Below are positions 63,088 to 64,000 of a stretch of DNA of 64,000 nt, piece after piece. Source of the stretch: an uncultured Cyclobacteriaceae bacterium. Its GTDB lineage: Bacteria; Bacteroidota; Bacteroidia; Cytophagales; Cyclobacteriaceae. Made by a program: the position numbers and the translations under genes. Location of the stretch: positions 17,697 through 81,696 of the forward strand of contig CANLOE010000015.1 in the NCBI GenBank assembly GCA_947492745.1, given 5' to 3'. Position 1 is the stretch's first letter. Each line of letters opens with the position of its first letter. Below the pieces are notes generated by a model that was not told the DNA's origin, did not search any database, and saw nothing but the letters and a program-made list of their open reading frames with translations.

Positions 63088-63864
63088 TTATCCCCGTTTG
63101 AATGCCAGCAGATCGGCGCTGGAGGCACTTTCATCAAAAGTATAACCCCCTGATGAAAAACCTTTTAGCTCTTCGGGGTTTTCAGGCCTGTTTTCTATGA
63201 TATACTTGGCCATCATTCCTCTCGCTTTTTTGGCGAAGAAAGAGATGACCTTGTAAGTCCCGTTCTTAAAATCCTTAAAGTCCACATCGATGACATTTAC
63301 ATTTTCTTTCAAGAGCTTACGGTCGATAGCTTTAAAGTACTCATTGGAAGCCAGATTGATAAGTAGATCATCACCTTGTTGTTTCAGGTCCTTGATGAGC
63401 AATTTGACGATTTCATCCTCCCAGAATGCATATAAAGTCTTATGATTATCAAAGGCCAGTTTGGTCCCCATTTCCAGTCGATAGGGCTGAATCAGGTCCG
63501 ACGGCCTAAGCAGACCGTATAGCCCCGATAGTATACGGAGATGTGCTTGTGCATACCGCTCCTGTTCAAGGTCGAATCCTTCGGCTTCCAGTCCCACGTA
63601 AACATCACCCTTAAAGGCCAAAGAACAGGCCTTCGCATTCTTCTCAGTATGTCTGCTGGCGAAACCTTGGTACCTGCCCACATTCAGTTCAGCGATATTT
63701 TCGCTGATACCCATCAAAGACCGTAGGTCTTCTGAGGTCTTTGTACGGAGTACTTCTACCAGCTTTTTTGTCTGCTGGGTGAAACGGGGCAGCGTATACT
63801 CTGAGTTCAAAGCTGTTTCTGGGCCGAAGTCCAAAGTCTTGGCAGGAGATAGAATGGCAATCAT
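63088..63864 (-). CDS. yaaA: Peroxide stress protein YaaA (UPF0246)
   Basis: 258 aa. MIAILSPAKTLDF at the N terminus, LRILSGLYGLLRPSDLIQPYRLEMG (residues 109-133) and FFAKKARGMMAKYII are diagnostic for YaaA, which in E. coli lowers free iron during hydrogen-peroxide stress. Full length, single gene. Confidence 0.95.
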   Translation of the reverse strand: MIAILSPAKTLDFGPETALNSEYTLPRFTQQTKKLVEVLRTKTSEDLRSLMGISENIAELNVGRYQGFASRHTEKNAKACSLAFKGDVYVGLEAEGFDLEQERYAQAHLRILSGLYGLLRPSDLIQPYRLEMGTKLAFDNHKTLYAFWEDEIVKLLIKDLKQQGDDLLINLASNEYFKAIDRKLLKENVNVIDVDFKDFKNGTYKVISFFAKKARGMMAKYIIENRPENPEELKGFSSGGYTFDESASSADLLAFKRG

Positions 63865-63898
63865 AATTGTAAATATGCATATGTTAATAATAGAATAC

Positions 63899-64000
63899 CT
63901 AACTTAAAGGGTCGACGCTGAGGAACTTCGCCACTGCCGGGCTGTATATCCTCATTCCGTAGTCGTAGTTGGTGGTCGTTCCGAAGTCCCTGATGTCGCG
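63899..64000 (-). CDS. End of an RHS-repeat protein (partial; runs off the right edge)
   Basis: The last 33 codons read TTTNYDYGMRIYSPAVAKFL and then SVDPLS before TAG at 63901-63899. YDYGxRxYxPxxxxFLSxDPL is the conserved RHS-associated core end, after which polymorphic toxins normally continue with a variable C-terminal toxin domain. Here the gene stops within two residues of that junction. The stretch looks clearly richer in G+C than its surroundings. Confidence 0.8.
   Translation of the reverse strand, partial: RDIRDFGTTTNYDYGMRIYSPAVAKFLSVDPLS

Overview
The window looks like a chromosomal segment of a Bacteroidota bacterium, most likely a (marine) member of the Cytophagales. The evidence is a short primary sigma factor of the Bacteroidota RpoD type (287 aa), two large secreted proteins with type IX secretion C-terminal domains, a Bacteroidota-type VLRF1 release-factor-like protein, a menaquinone gene cluster, and TAnnTTTG-like promoter elements. 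Phylum is well supported; order is inference. I see no rRNA, no convincing tRNA, no CRISPR array, and no intact transposase or integrase.

Layout. 1-3.5 kb: menaquinone genes (menD partial, menF, menI-like thioesterase) and a histidine phosphatase. 3.8-6 kb: an XRE regulator convergent with a GmrSD-like DUF262/DUF1524 nuclease gene broken by one frameshift at a seven-base homopolymer. 6.2-13.4 kb: sirtuin, topA, sixA, an agmatinase-type ureohydrolase, an acyltransferase and a SnoaL-like protein. 13.8-18.6 kb: a decayed GlxA-type regulator, then a T4-like RNA repair pair (Rnl1-type RNA ligase and a 301-aa 5'-kinase/3'-phosphatase), a beta-barrel protein and a TerB-like protein. 20-25.5 kb: an orphan PhnD-type binding protein, small genes, a free-standing PDZ domain cut from an HtrA-like protein, and arsI-arsC. 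24.7-34.6 kb: an IclR regulator divergent from a catabolic cluster made of a GH2 enzyme, a solute-binding-like protein without signal peptide, two tandem class III CoA-transferases, an enoyl-CoA hydratase and an aldehyde dehydrogenase. This is the best candidate for an undescribed pathway.

35-43 kb: small DoxX-like membrane proteins, VF530, a lipoprotein, a large radical SAM protein, and VLRF1. 43.5-51.2 kb: a VPS10/BNR-repeat secreted protein, a HEAT protein and a degenerate subtilisin-like protein. 51.3-55.5 kb: two kinase-less response regulators and a radical SAM/DUF4130 DNA repair pair preceded by a perfect inverted repeat. 56.5-64 kb: two membrane-bound class III nucleotide cyclases, a DUF819 membrane protein, rpoD, DUF1456, yaaA, and the abrupt end of an RHS-family gene at the right edge.

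The intergenic spaces are crowded with at least four families of short (about 160-230 bp), terminal-inverted-repeat, MITE-like elements, called A, B, C and D here. Family A (about 160 bp, TACAAA ends) makes 3-bp TTA duplications and is repeatedly nested inside family B at the same position, in both orientations. These elements account for most of the gene-poor gaps, and some sit beside decayed genes.
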